Source: Stenopsyche tienmushanensis (Eukaryota > Arthropoda > Insecta > Trichoptera > Stenopsychidae). From it: a stretch of 64,000 bases of DNA. The notes below the pieces were generated by a model. The model was not told the origin of the DNA, did not search any database, and saw nothing but the letters and a program-made list of their open reading frames with translations. Made by a program: the position numbers and the translations under genes. Within the stretch, counting starts at the first letter, position 1. Every line of letters begins with the position of its first letter. This document shows, piece after piece, positions 1-13,000 of this stretch. The DNA is taken from the NCBI GenBank assembly GCA_008973525.1, contig WACJ01000113.1, positions 248,001-312,000 on the forward strand, given 5' to 3'.

Positions 1-3000
1 CCGCTCGAATAAAATTTCAATTATACATTTTCGCTAAAGACATCGTTTCACAGATTTTTTCGTTTGTCAAGTTCGCAGCAATTATGAACGTCGGAGAGAA
101 ATTCCTGTTCGTGAGGATTTTGTGAAACATTTGGTACGCTTATGAATTCAGTACAATAAAAATGAGAAAATTTAATTGAACTTCCACACAAATTACATTG
201 CGGTCCTCGTGGGTCCGTGGATCCAATTTAAAAGTCTCTGTCTTACTTTGGGGATAAGGAGCTTAGGGTTATTAAGTATTTTATAATAAATGGGGTCTTA
301 CTTGACCCTCCTGTTTCTCCTTCTCTCCCTTACCTGCCTATTATTATTGCTCGCTCAATAGTTTTGTTTGCTTATGACTTACCTTTTCTCAGGGACTGTA
401 TTGTTCCACAGTAAGACTCTTGTTCGTTTTTTATACTTTGTTTTATTCTCGGAAAGATTGAAGCAGGTAATTACGAAGCAAATATAGCTTAACTTTCTCA
501 TTATTTTGTCTTTCGGAATGATTTATTTTAAATTTCTTTCTCTCTTTGTTTGTCTTATCCAATTATTGCGCATTATCCATTTTGCAATTGTCACTAAAAA
601 TAATATGCGAAAATGAAATTATAAACCAATGACAAATCACTGAGCAATAATTTGATAAGCAAATTGGTAATAATAAATGTGGTTATAAATTTGTAACGTC
701 TTGTGTGGTTCTTTAACACTTTATATCCGGGGTTGTTGACTTGGTTATGCTTAGAACGCAAAAAATAATCAGTATGCATCGCCAGTATATGTTATTTTAT
801 TGCTTACATTTTTATAAACTTAGTAAAAGTTGCAGTTTATTTATATTATACATAAAAAATTACAAAGAAATAAAAATTAGAGAAATAGTCTAAAACTACA
901 AAATTATCGTGTCAGATAGCCTCAGAAGCAAAACTAAAGTTGGAATAGTGTACAAAATAAAGGCGCATGTGATAAATGAAAACCAGATATATGTTTTAAG
1001 TATGGTATTGAAAAAACAAATTATACCAAGCTATAAGGGTACATTTCACCTAATATATAACTGTGTAAAACACTATATTGGGGGTATGAAATATATGATA
1101 CAAATGCACTTTTCATCTTTCGCTCTAAACGTAAAATATTTGATTCTCTGTTCCGCAAGTAATGTGTTAAGTGTTAGTTATTTTTGTTAACCACAAAACT
1201 GAAGAATGTTAAATATTAGCATCCGACGAGCTTTTATTATGCATAATTGCATCATTATATTTTTGGTTGGGTCGACCTAATAAAACGTCGCTATATAATA
1301 ATCATTGATCTTTATAAATTGCTGTCCTTGCCCACAATACAACATAAGTAGAAGTGGATTAGACGTTTTACATTTAATATAAGTCATTGACCCATTTGCA
1401 AATTAATATATAACTCAATTTCGTGGAAGCAATTTCAACAAATTTACAATTTAGATCATAATAAGCTAGCTTAGAGTTGCTATTTAAATTCTTTCATTAA
1501 CATGTTAACATAGCATGCTGTATCTCATCGAAAGCAGATTTGGTTAGTCAGGCTTGTCAATATAATATTTAAATCGAATAATTAATCCCAGTTTGTAAGA
1601 AAATCATCTGGAGGGACAAACAATTTGAATTGATGTATGTTTATAACATTCGCACTGAGAAAAAAGTTTCTTCATTTAAGGGAAGCTTCTACATTGTTGT
1701 AAGTCGATATAAATGAAATTTGCGAAATTATAGGTTGACGAGGAGATGCTGCGATTCGAGAAGCTGAGGAGAGGAGAAACTTTAAACGCCTTTTTTTCGA
1801 AACTATCTTTTTCAAGCTTATGGAAGTGCTCCCACACGCCCTAGATGAGTATTCTTTATGAAATTTGGTAGACAAGTGTATAATAAACGTTTTAATCGTA
1901 CAGACTACAATTATCCAAAAATATTCAAAAGTTATCATTTAATGAACAAAAAACTACAAAATATATTGGTAAAAGCACAAACTTTTCTTCGATCGCTCAC
2001 TATTTTTTTATTTTCCAATATTTCTTCTTAGTTCTAATCCAAGCTATACACAATATTATGTAAAGTAAAAATATGTTTATTTTTTTGCTGCAAATCACCT
2101 GTTCAGGACTTAGAACTACCATGGTGAAGAATATCATCGATCGCGACGACATTTGCGCACCGACATATGTAGCTCCCCTAACTTCCACCACCATACTTTG
2201 TCAAACTTTAAAAAATATTTTTATATTCAATAAAGCTCGCCTTGTCAACACGCAAAATATCAACATTCTATATTTAATACTTTTCGCATAAAAAATGTTA
2301 AAAAATCGATCACGTTTTGGCCCAACAAGGTAGAAACGTCCCTTAATTTATAAATCCATATCTGATGCTTTGTTTTTTTTAAAAATATTTTACAGGCATT
2401 GTGGTTATTTGGCTATAATCCTAATAATAATCTATAAATATATTATTGGATTTTATGGAATCACCTTCTATCTTCGATGAAAATATGAAAGTATGCTACA
2501 CAATTAAAATTGGGATCAAAATATTTTTTCCCCCCAAATATCTTAATAATTTTTGCTATTCAAATTATGTGAATAAAGTTCGCCGGTTAGTGAATTTCGA
2601 AATATTTTCCCCATTCTGTAAATATGTAATAAAACTTCGGAATTAAGCTTGAATGTAATCCCAACGACTTCGAAAACTTCTCTTATTAGAAAAGTTTCAT
2701 TTTAATCAGGGTCGCTTGATCAATTAACGAATTTCCTAAAATACTTCAGCTTTAAAATCCCATCCGATCAAGGTGTTGGATTTTTGAAATATTTGCCAGC
2801 CTAACCTTGTAATGTCAGCATTCGTATATTTGGCTTCGGTCCTTAAATTGGAATAAAGCATATAAACATTAAGAGTTGTTACCTGAGTGAGTTTTGCCTT
2901 TTTTCCACCACTGTTTTTTCCCCATAATTACGTTTTTTATACGAAAGGTAAATTTACCTACTTGAAATTCGTGACCGGTAACGCCCACGGACCTCAAAAG

Positions 3001-4181
3001 ATTACCAGAACCTCGAAGTATTGAAAATCGTAAAATGTCTGAGAAATCCAAACATTTGACGCATGGGAACGTCCCTTGTTTTGTAGAAATGTAACATCGC
3101 CATTACAGGGCACAGCTATTTGGCAGGACCCGGGAATATAGAATAAGGCAGCATACATTTTAAAGGAATTATCCCGACCTTTGTTATCGCTAACTAGGGA
3201 AGCGTTGGGTTAAGTACGGTGGGTATGCTATTTGATATTCAGAGTTTTCCTCTGTTTTCATAGGACAACATTTGTCCAAAGGACCAATTCGTGCAGACGG
3301 GGAAAGCCAAACGCAGCGCCCTAACCAACACTAATTAGATTTCGCGAAAATCTGCGAAAAATGTAATTACGAATTTTGAACAGGGGTGTTAATTTTTATT
3401 TATGTCTATACATTCAGCTGCCATCAAATTGACTGTCACGACTTTTGTTTTGAAAATACAGAGTGGTACTATTCTACTAAAATGTCACAAAGTTCAGAAT
3501 TGCATCGCATATTATTCAAAAGCTTCATCCAACACGTGGAATTAACTTTTATTTTTTTTATTTTTCAGGTATGTTTTAACAGCATCAATTAACGACCATA
3601 TCTGCATGGAAATAATACTATAATTTTTTTGCTTGGTGAAAACTAGACATTGGATTATAAAAGTGGGTCAAACGGTAAGCTCATTTAAAAAAACATTATT
3701 TTATCGAGGCATCTGGTGAATATGCATACGAAAAACAATTTGTTGCTAATGTTCTGCAATGTGATTTTGTATTATCATCATAGCATTGCTTCAAGTTCAT
3801 GATCCATGACGTCCTTCATCATTCAGGGCCACCTTATTTTTATCTAACAATAAGATTATAAGCTTTTTATGCTTAGTATACGAATTTTCAATTTAAATGC
3901 ATTTTCAATTTAGAATCGCTCGTTAACTTTATGGTATGTGCGTATAAAATATATTTTGAGATTAGCTACAAGATGTTTACGCGAAATGGAAGCATGAATA
4001 TATGCTACGCGCATGCGTCATACCGCTTTTACTGTGAGTGTGTATCTATTAATCTAAGTCTCTTTTATTATATTTTATACAAACACAGTTCATATTTTAA
4101 CTAATAATTTCCACTTACAAGTTTGAAAAGCAATGCATAAAATAATTTTTTCTTGAATTCACATTCAAATTTAGTTAGTAC
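1..4181. other. Anonymous AT-rich DNA, no gene recognised
   Basis: Stops are dense on both strands. The longest frame is 93 codons (909-1190, plus strand) and is built from A/T-rich codons with no motif. Overlapping frames on opposite strands at 2000-2291 are mutual shadows. The stretch at about 3040-3340 has a more balanced base composition but no usable reading frame and no RNA fold I recognise. Confidence 0.6.
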
Positions 4182-4189
4182 CTTGATAC
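4182..4189. other. Left flank of hAT copy 1 (possible target site, unpaired)
   Basis: The 8 bases cttgatac directly precede the conserved left end of hAT copy 1. In an intact hAT insertion the same 8 bases would follow the right end. The right terminus of this copy is gone, so the duplication cannot be confirmed. Confidence 0.3.
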
Positions 4190-4695
4190 TAGGGAATCCA
4201 ATCCCGGGATCCCGGTTAGTTTTAGGTGCTCATGAATTCCGTGATTAGTAATCATAATTCCGAAAAATTCGGGATTAAAATGTTTATCATAATAATAGTA
4301 AATCATACACCTCACCAGCTCGATGAAGGCTACTAAATCGAGAAATTCCTGCCAAAATTTAGACGCTTGGAAACAGTGATATAACTACTGATTGGCGAGC
4401 TTGGGCGACGCCTAGGGGCAGTGACTATCTAATCTATATATACATATATACAATACATATACGTTTTTCAAATTGTTATATTTACCTTTCCCTACCGATG
4501 ATGTATTTACTACACCTCGATTCCAATAATGGGAATTTCGATATGAAACATAATAGATACGTGGCTCAGAATTTTTGTATTCCTCCATAATAAAATTACG
4601 AATCACATCAAAGTATTAAAGTATGTAAGTATTCATCTGCAGCGACGGAAATAAATAATTTGTCGCGAAATCGGGAATTTTGCGAGTTTTAGTCC

Positions 4696-4887
4696 GTGTC
4701 TCAGCAGAAAGAAATTTTATCAGTCACATTGATGGTGTTATATGAAAATGGAGGCTCACGCGGTCATCAACTCGAACTAGAATTTAAATATCTGATGACG
4801 ATACCTCCAACGAGTGATGAGGTTGATCGTGCATTTTCAGCAGCAAGTTGCCTGGTTTCCAAAATCAGATCCAGACTACATGATTAA
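4696..4887 (+). pseudogene. hAT transposase C-terminal (hATC) fragment in copy 1
   Basis: A 63-codon plus-strand frame encodes the typical end of a hAT transposase: HQLELEFKYLM, then IPPTSDEVDRAFSAAS, then KIRSRL. In the hAT superfamily this C-terminal segment mediates dimerisation and completes the RNase H-like catalytic fold. The pattern PPTS..(E/D)R.FSAA....K.RS.L is diagnostic. A stop follows the LHD residues, where copy 2 reads on through ETLDTLMLLR, so this frame is prematurely closed by a single base difference (TAA here, GAA in copy 2). The N-terminal BED finger and most of the catalytic region are absent upstream, so the product could not act as a transposase. The listed start is merely the first ATG in frame; there is no evidence of expression. 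Confidence 0.75.
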
Positions 4888-5080
4888 ACACTCGATGCTT
4901 TTTAGGTTACTTCGGGTATTTTTTCAAATAATATTTGATTTGTTTAGTGTTTTATTTATCTATTTTTGAATTGTATTTTTATCTTTTCTTAAATAAATAA
5001 AATTATTTTGCCTTCAATTTTTAATTAGTAATTTTTCATCAAATTTATCAATGTAATTTCTTAAGCTATCGAAAATCCCG

Positions 5081-5098
5081 GTCCCGGGATCCCGGGAC
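5081..5098. repeat. 18-bp perfect palindrome in hAT subterminal region (copy 1)
   Basis: gtcccgggatcccgggac equals its own reverse complement. The same 18 bases occur at 46886-46903 in copy 3, at the equivalent distance from the right end. Repeated subterminal motifs are known transposase-binding sites in hAT elements, so this is a plausible binding or synapsis site. The function is inferred. Confidence 0.7.
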
Positions 5099-5149
5099 TG
5101 ATCTCGGGATGGTCTAATGCAATCCCGAAATCCCGGTATTGAAATTTTG

Positions 5150-8100
5150 GACGAAATTAAGAAATGATTGCATACTTATATTCATTAAATATTCATAACT
5201 TTATATTGGTCATGCGATCTTTATATTTATTTTAATAACTTTAGATTTATAGAATATAATATCATAATGATTTAAAATATAATGTTTCAAATAGAATAAG
5301 CCGTTTATAGTTCTTCCTCCGGGATGATGGATAATGTCGGCTGGAATTTTAATATGAGCTCAGTTTTCATTCCACTTGCCGCGTCTTTATTACAGCAAAA
5401 ATAATACACGTCAAGTGTAAAATGATGCTATATAAACACTATAGAAATTTGACGTACATTTGAAATGTTTATACTATATCCTTGATTCAATGGAATTAAC
5501 TTTTGTATATAAATAAAAAAGAGGTTTTATACATCAAGATATAAATGTGGGATGTGTACGGGCTAACCTTTGTAATAGTTGGCAGCCCGGCGGATTAATC
5601 CGTTTATGTTAACAGATTGCATCAATTTGAGCGGAATAATCCGTTTGTGGATCCAAATAAATTAAATAATTACTTTCGTTCCACTGTATTAACATATTGT
5701 ATGACTCTATTAAAAATGGGTGTATAACGACTGCCAATTTCACATCACCACTATGAAAATGAGAGAATATTTAAAATCTCATTATTTTGTTGCAGAATTG
5801 AAATTATAGGCTTTGTAGTTATTTGTATATATTACCAGATTTTGAAATAGTATTAAATTCTGGATTGTATTATCAAATCCACAAATTGGTAACATGATCG
5901 TAATCTATAGTGGCCTCGAACTCAAATATCTTCAAATTCAATATTTAGTTTCTGACATTAAGAAAATATTTCGTTGAAATGAACAGGCAACCTCATCGAA
6001 TTTGATATGAACTTTTAATGAAGACAAAAAATATGATGGATCACTCTAAAAAATTAAAAAGTACCCTTAGCCAAATTTTCATGAGCGATCAATCATATTA
6101 ATTTCTATGCAAACTTTCATGGCTTTGTCTTATACGTCATTCAAGGATTTTCCCTTCAATAAATTTTGTGCACATTCAGGTCATCCCAGTTAAAAATTTC
6201 TCCATTCTATCCATGAAAATCATTTTTTCCACGTCATCCAATATATTCTTTATAAAACTATCCCATCAATGATTCAGAAAATATAATACTCTACAGACTT
6301 AATTGGTAACAACATTTTTATAGAATTAGAGGCGTTTTGGCACTGTGGAAGAATTTTATTCGATATTAAGAAATTGATGTTTCATTGGATATTCCGAACC
6401 GTCGTTTTCGATGGTGAATATTTCACGAAAATTGCAGACGTAAAGGATGCGTGTGAAGATTTAGGACCATCAAATTTTCATGCATCCTGAAAGCGTGAAA
6501 CATAATAGCAACTTCAGTCCGAAAGTAAGGTCGTTCTCGGACGGTTTTATTGCATTCGGAGCCTGAAAGAAATATAAACTGGGCAAATTTCAGCCCCTAC
6601 TTACGATTAATAATTCGTCGGTGGATGCATTGCTAAAATGTGAGCGAGATCCACGGCGACCCGTTTTGAACTTTGGATATTGAAAATTTCATTCCTCGTA
6701 AAATATTTTATCCCGCCGATAGTCACATGTGAAAATATGGAGAGGAACACCTCAATTTGAATCGATTCACACATTTTACAATATTTGAGCAGGTGTCGCA
6801 ACCATTGTAAATATTGCATCCCATTGTTAGAAAACTTTCAATTTGGTGTCTGAATTTTTTTTTCTGAATTGGGTTTTAAATTTGCTAGCCTTTAGAAAAA
6901 TATTCAGCGAATAAATGTTTGTATTAAAATATTGTATTTTAAGAGTAAATTCTAATCTAAAGAGAAGTATTTTTTTCTTATTGAGTTAAAAAAGCGATAC
7001 CAAATTGAAACTGACTAAAAGCTAAATTGTGTTGTATCTAGCAGAAGTTTATCATCTTCAAAAGATTGAGCATTTTAAAAAGTTTATTTCGGCACATTTT
7101 GAAATTTTGAATATTTATCCAGCTGTATCATCGAAAATTTTCAAGAAGTTAGCCAGAAGAAGATGATGAGAAGTATACATTTTTAACATAATTTGTCGTA
7201 TTGACTCAAGTGCTGAATATGTATTGCCTCTTAACTCAACACAAAGGAATCTGATTATGAAGGAAGCCTTTGTTATATTTACTTAAGTAAATATTCTTTA
7301 ACCACTACCAAAATGTTGAAAAATAAATTTCTCAGACTCTTAAATGAACATCTTTCTAACTACATCAATTTTATAAGGAAAAAGGCAGTTGTTTCAAAAT
7401 TCAAAATAATGAGATGAAAATATCATATGTGGGGGATTTCAACTACACGGTTGTTAATTGAACATGATCGAAATTTTATAAGTAGTACACGTGCTCATTA
7501 AAATTTGAGATTATCTTTCAAATATTTAGTATAATTTTGTTTTTATCTTGTGTAAATCTTATGTAATCGTGCTTGTAGGTAGTCCCGCGATTAAGGGGCT
7601 AGACTAAACTTAATCATCTTGGGTTTGCATCTTATAGTAGGTGTGACTGAGGACTACATTTTTAAAAACATATATCCTATGAAAAACCATTAAAAATTGT
7701 TGGCAATGGTTATGCTAAAAAAAGCTACCTCAAAAACAAACAAGAAAACTTACAAATCACGAAAAATTTGCCTATTTCATATTATCAATATTAAATATCT
7801 TCATCATTATTAATATTGGATTGTACTCCAATGATTTATTATATTTGTGTGGGTTTAAGGCTTATTGAGCTACATCATCATATGGGCTTGATTCAAAATA
7901 TTAACGATATTATGGCATCCAAAAGACATTCTGAAACAATTATGTCCATAAAATATTATTGATAAATGTTCAATTTTATGATCCAAAGCGGTGACGCAAA
8001 ACTGGGTAGCACTCAGAACTTATCCACTTCGTATCCATAACTTTCGACGACACTACAAAGTTATAAAAGTTAACCTACTTTTCGTCTTCCGCGGAGTTAT

Positions 8101-9409
8101 TGCATTTTTTTGCTTAATTTTCAACAGCCGCATAATATTATATAATAGACGCATTATATTCTGATTTTCGAATCTTTATTGTGTGCTAGTCCTGATAAAG
8201 CGCAAAATCTTTGCAAGAATGAAAATGGAATGGAAGCCTTAAACTTTTCGTATCTTAATTTCATTACAATTTTTCATCCTCACCTTCCTCCTTCATTCTC
8301 TTTGGCGACAATTACGGTGGATAGAGGAAAGTATAAATTGCGAGGAGGAAAAAAAACGCGGCTTAAGAACGAGAGGGCTCAAAACGGCGGATCGCTTTTG
8401 TTTAAACGTAGCAAATTTAAAAACACTCAAGGGTGAGACGGTGAAAAATTTTAAATGACGCAAAAACGATGATTTTACCCCCTCAAGACTGCCCATTTTC
8501 CTCTCTAGCGGGGAAAATAATTTAAAACGTGAATGATATTTAAGCCTTTTTCGCACTGAACCGTCCGAATTGCGCTCAGTAAACGTACTTCGAAGTTCAC
8601 CTTAAGGAGGCTTTTTATGCCGAAATGATGTAATTTTTCATGTTATTTTTTTAACATACAAAACAAGTCGTTGGTACGGCGCAAAATTCGTATAAAGTTT
8701 ATTTTTATACGGCACCCGAGTGTATAAACGATGCGAATACAATGTTATTTTTTCTTGCGAAAAATTTGGCCGGACGAGGCGCGAAATTGTATTAAACAGT
8801 TTCATAGTTGTAGGGGTGGACTTAAAAAATGTATATATTTCTAGTGGTTTAAATATTTCGCTGAGGATATTTTTTTCGTTCAGAGAAGAGCTTTGTGCGT
8901 CGAGTGGATACTTTGGGAAGGGTAAAAATACTCCATTATGGCATTCTTTTGTTAACCCCCTCGGATGTTGAATACCGAAAAGTAACGATTCATTTTCCTA
9001 CAATATATTTCTTCTTTTCTATTCCGGCATTCTCAGGAAGAGTCATGGGTGTAATGGCCTCTTAAAAAACAAAACATTATTTATTTTGACCAAGACGACC
9101 CTTGTAAATATATATTTAGTGGCTAACAATTCATTGGTTCACACAAATTTATTGTTAGGTTTATCTTCTAACGTACAATATTTTTAAATTAACGAGCTAA
9201 TTTTTCACATTTATATTTAAGCTTTTAATTCATAGCCAATAATGATTATTTTTGATGAGTTTAAAATTATCACCTCAGTCACACTATAGACACATTATTT
9301 TATTTCTTTAAATATCCCTTATTTGACAATTGACTAATGAGATTTTCTATTTGAATTTGTTAAATACAATTCGTATAGCACCCATTTGATCATCTCTGTT
9401 TCATCATCT
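5150..9409. other. Anonymous AT-rich DNA between hAT copies 1 and 2
   Basis: No gene is recognised. Opposed frames of 85 and 87 codons overlap at 8179-8556; they are lysine/serine rich with no domain, and one is the shadow of the other if either is real. An 83-codon frame at 8720-8971 likewise has no motif. A pair of palindromic TAATCC sites is listed separately. Confidence 0.55.
5591..5646. promoter_or_regulatory. Paired palindromic TAATCC sites (possible homeodomain sites)
   Basis: CGGATTAATCCG at 5591-5602 is a perfect 12-bp palindrome containing two opposed TAATCC cores. A near copy, CGGAATAATCCG, follows at 5632-5643, and both are followed by TTT. TAATCC is the established core of K50 homeodomains (Bicoid/Otd/Pitx type). 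In AT-rich DNA such words can arise by chance and no target gene is visible, so a regulatory role is speculative. Confidence 0.2.
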
Positions 9410-10045
9410 TTTTTTAAATTGTTGTATTAATCTTTCCCTACCGGTGATGTATTTACTACACCTCGACTCTAATAATGGGAATATCGATATGAAATATAAT
9501 AGATACGGGGCTCAGAATTTTTGTATTCATTCGTAATATAATTACAAATCACATAAAAGTATTACAGTATATAAGTATTCATCTGCAGCGACGGAAATAA
9601 ATAATTTGTCGCGAAATCGGGAATTTTGCGAGTTTTAGTCCGTGTCTCAGCAGAAAGGAATTTTATCAGTCACATTGATGGTGTTATATGAAAATGGGGG
9701 ACTCACGCGGTCATCAACTCGAACTAGTATTTAAATATCTGATGAAGATACCTCCAACGAGTGTGGAAGCTGAGCGTACATTTTCAGCAGCAAGTTGCTT
9801 GGCTTCCAAAATCAGATCCGGACTAAATGACGAAACACTCGATACTTTAATGTTACTTCGGGCATATTTTCAAAATTATATTTGAATTTTTTAATGTTTT
9901 TTTTAATCTATTTTTGATTGTATTTTTATCTTTTCTTAAATAAATAAAACTATTTTACCTTCAAGTTATTTTTTGTCAAACAAATGGACTTATTAGTAAT
10001 TTGTGATCAAATTTATCTAATAAAATTAGATGTTTTTAAGTATTA
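9410..10045 (+). mobile_element. hAT-family element copy 2, both termini missing
   Basis: From about 9410 the sequence matches copies 1, 3 and 4, starting in the 'aaattgttgtattaatctttccctaccgg' region and running to the 'gtaatttgtgatcaaattta' region near 10045. The GC-rich, CCCGGG-containing ends on both sides are absent, and no target duplication is visible. It is therefore an internal fragment of the family. It matters because it carries the longest undisturbed transposase tail of the four copies. Confidence 0.75.
9688..9885 (+). pseudogene. hATC-domain frame in copy 2, 65 codons, reaches natural stop
   Basis: The frame reads MKMGDSRGHQLELVFKYLMK, then IPPTSVEAERTFSAASCLAS, KIRSGLNDETLDTLMLLRAY and FQNYI before TGA. 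The block PPTS.EAER.FSAA and the terminal LMLLRAYF are classic hAT dimerisation-domain residues, and the end resembles a genuine hAT C-terminus. Relative to copy 1 it has conservative changes and lacks the premature stop. A full hAT transposase is several hundred residues, so this is only the last tenth or so. No BED finger or catalytic acidic residues can be read upstream. The frame may be retained by recent common ancestry rather than selection. Domestication is possible but unsupported. Confidence 0.75.
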
Positions 10046-13000
10046 AATTTAATCAATAATACCAATTAGATAATTTGAACAAGCTTCTAAGGAATTATGG
10101 ATATCATGACCGATATTAAAAAATATTCGGTTTCCAGTTTTAGGTATACCAATATTAATATATCTATCCTTGAACAGGAAAAATATTATAATATATTTTT
10201 ATCTTTATTATTTTTTAATTATCGATAGTAGAATGTATATAGATTGCATTGGTCTACATTTGATATATTGCTTGGCGCAATTTTTTTATATACAAATATG
10301 TGAACTGTTCGTAGATAAACATCCGGGGGTAAATTTTTCATGAATATAAAGCATAATATAATGGATTCTAAACATCAAATATTGTTAATAAATTTAATAC
10401 ACGTATCTTTTATTTGTGTAATTTTACCACAACGTCCATGAAATTATACTAAAAGAATCCATAAAAATGGAACTTTCACCGGGAAAATTCAATTTATTTT
10501 TCACAAAACAGAAAGGCTATGTTTTTCAAATTAATATTCGGGTGAAGAATCAGGACCTTAAAAGGATCCAGCGCTTTGTATGTACAACTTTGTGGCTGAA
10601 CGGTCCCGACGGAAAGTCGTTGCATGCTGATGTGGAAATTATGTAATGTGAACTCTTCCCCGTGATTGCGCAAACGCACTAAACCCTAGAATCTTCTTTA
10701 TTGTATCATCAAATGGTTTATGCGGAACGAAAATATATTCCATTCGAAGTTTATCCTTTTTTATTGACTTCATTAAATTTGACGACATGGCTGAATGGGG
10801 TTGGTTTGTGGCGATGCTGTCCGCATCTTAGTCCTTGTTTTCCTCAGACAGAGTTGAATCCAGTTTATAAAAGATTGTCATAAGTCATGAAGTATCCTAT
10901 TTACTTCACTATCGTCGTAACACACTCGGTCAAATGTAAGGAAATTGGTACCCAAGAACCTATTTATATATTAACACTGTCTCTCATGACAATGAATGTG
11001 AAAGCTTATTTATTAGCAACCTACGAAGTGAAGCAACGTTCAAACGAATGACATATGTACGTATGAATGTACGAAGCGAGAATTAATTACAGCACTTTGG
11101 TTCGATTAAATACGAAATTCAAGTACAATACGTTTAAGAAGTTAACGCAGTTAACAATGGAATATAAGTTCGAAACATCAAAGAGAACCACAATACGAAA
11201 AATCTATTGAGTGGTGATAGAAACAGCAATCGCTTGAAATATTGACACATTACGTCAATATTTCAAGCAACTGCCACAGCTATAAACAATAATTACAAAA
11301 CCATTAAATTATCGACACTAATTTGCGCTAAACGTTCTAATTATCTAATTGCTCGCACTTAATTAGTTTCCATATCTGAATTATCAATTGAGCAAAACTA
11401 AGAGTTAATATAGTGATAGGCGTGTCCCTAGGCACAGACATGAGTCACTTTGATCTCTGACTTTTATAGAATCCCACTTCATCCTGTGGGAAATTCTCCA
11501 AAAAATAAATCTATCGGAATAAATCGCAAAGTCGAAAGGATTCGAAATGCAATATTGAAAAGACCGTACTCAGTCTTTGCAAGATCCCAAACACAATAAA
11601 AATGCAGGGTCTTTGGACAAGCGTCGGATATATTAGACAATTGACGCCAGAGTTTTATCAAATAAATCCAAGCTATCCTTAAAAAAATGTTGTTATAAAT
11701 TTTTACTCTTATTTCCTTATATCAAATTGTGGCACTAAAAGATCACCTAAAGAAAATGTTAGTCCGAATGATCTTTTATGGGTCATCAAACTCGACGCTT
11801 AGTTCCAATTGACTTACGGCAGATCTTTTGTCGTCAATTGATTTTGGCGCCTTTTGCTTTAGCTTTGCAAAATGCTTTTTCTGTTTTGCTATTGTGTATA
11901 CGTTTAAAACGTGATCAATCTCTACATAATCTTACTTACAAATTTACTCTATTTATCTGATAAACTATTAGATTTTTTGAATCAAATTTCATTTGGACGT
12001 GAAAATTAACCGAAATATGTTGCTTCAGTGTATGCTGATTTATAGTTGCATTTTGAACAAATCTTCGTAATTTTTTATTAAATCGTATACAAAAAGCATT
12101 AGATGAAGTATGACAGTGTACTAATGCTTATGTGTGTGCGAATATTTTGCTGCTAAATGTAATATTATTAAGAACGAATAAAGATTATCATAATCGCGTC
12201 ATCGGTCCAATCCTATGCTCTTAACTAATATGATTAAATAACTGTTTATTTTGCTTCTAAAATAATAGATCACAGCGTATATAAATGGCTGTCTATGTTC
12301 TATCAATAAGTTCATATTTTATGCTGAAGCATCCGTAGTTTTTTCAGAGTTAAACGTAATTGACTGATAATATATTTCCTCTTTGCGTATCGGATAGAAA
12401 CCCCCAAATCTAAATAAGATAACGGTTTGGAAACTTCAAATACCCTAACATTGCTCAAAGCACTTTCAAGAAGACGCTAAGTCCTCTCCGGAATAAATCA
12501 TGCTGGGAATGCTTATTTTGAGGGATACAAATCGTGTTGAAGTATTTCGAGTGTAGCAATTAATACCGGCTCGACTCCTTAAGTTCGCACAGTTCTGATT
12601 CTAATGTCAAAATGAGATGAATTGCAAATTTAGCCATATGATGTAATAGAAACAGTGTTAGCTTCGATAATTTGATTTGCGGATATTGTGGCTGTCTGTA
12701 CTCGAGTTGAAGCAGCACTTGAACTGCTTGGAATAGAACCTCCGCACATTACACAATACTATTACATTACATCGGTTATTGAACTATGAGACTCATAATT
12801 AATTTTAATTTCATTTGAGGATATATTTTGAGCTAATTGCATCAAAATTGGTAACGTAATGAAGTTATTTGATGTTAATTAGGGAGCGATGAAGATATTC
12901 GAATTGGATATTTCAAGCGTATTGATAGTCTTATTTTATATATATTATGAACATGACTTTATGATTGCAAAATAGACTAAATACTTTGACATCATTTTTT

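Larger units (their letters stand above)
4190..5148 (+). mobile_element. hAT-family element copy 1, longest copy, right terminus lost
   Basis: The left end begins TAGGGAATCCAATCCCGGGA, matching the terminal inverted repeat of copy 3 (46285). The subterminal region is rich in ATCCCG/CGGGAT words. The interior aligns by eye with the copies at 9410, 24463 and 46285: the 'acctcaccag' block, the 'gcgacgcctaggggcag' block and the 'ctaccgatgatgtatttac' block. Near the right end is the 18-bp palindrome described separately. The sequence then stops matching copy 3 after about 5148, so the last 15 or so bases of the right inverted repeat are missing or unrecognisable. The element carries only a C-terminal transposase fragment, so it is non-autonomous or decayed. 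Confidence 0.8.

Noticed and set aside
7588..7632. Possible tRNA A box and B box (ttaaggggctagac ... gggtttgcatc)
   Set aside because: The two boxes are about 31 bases apart, too close for a tRNA-like promoter, and no stems form around them.
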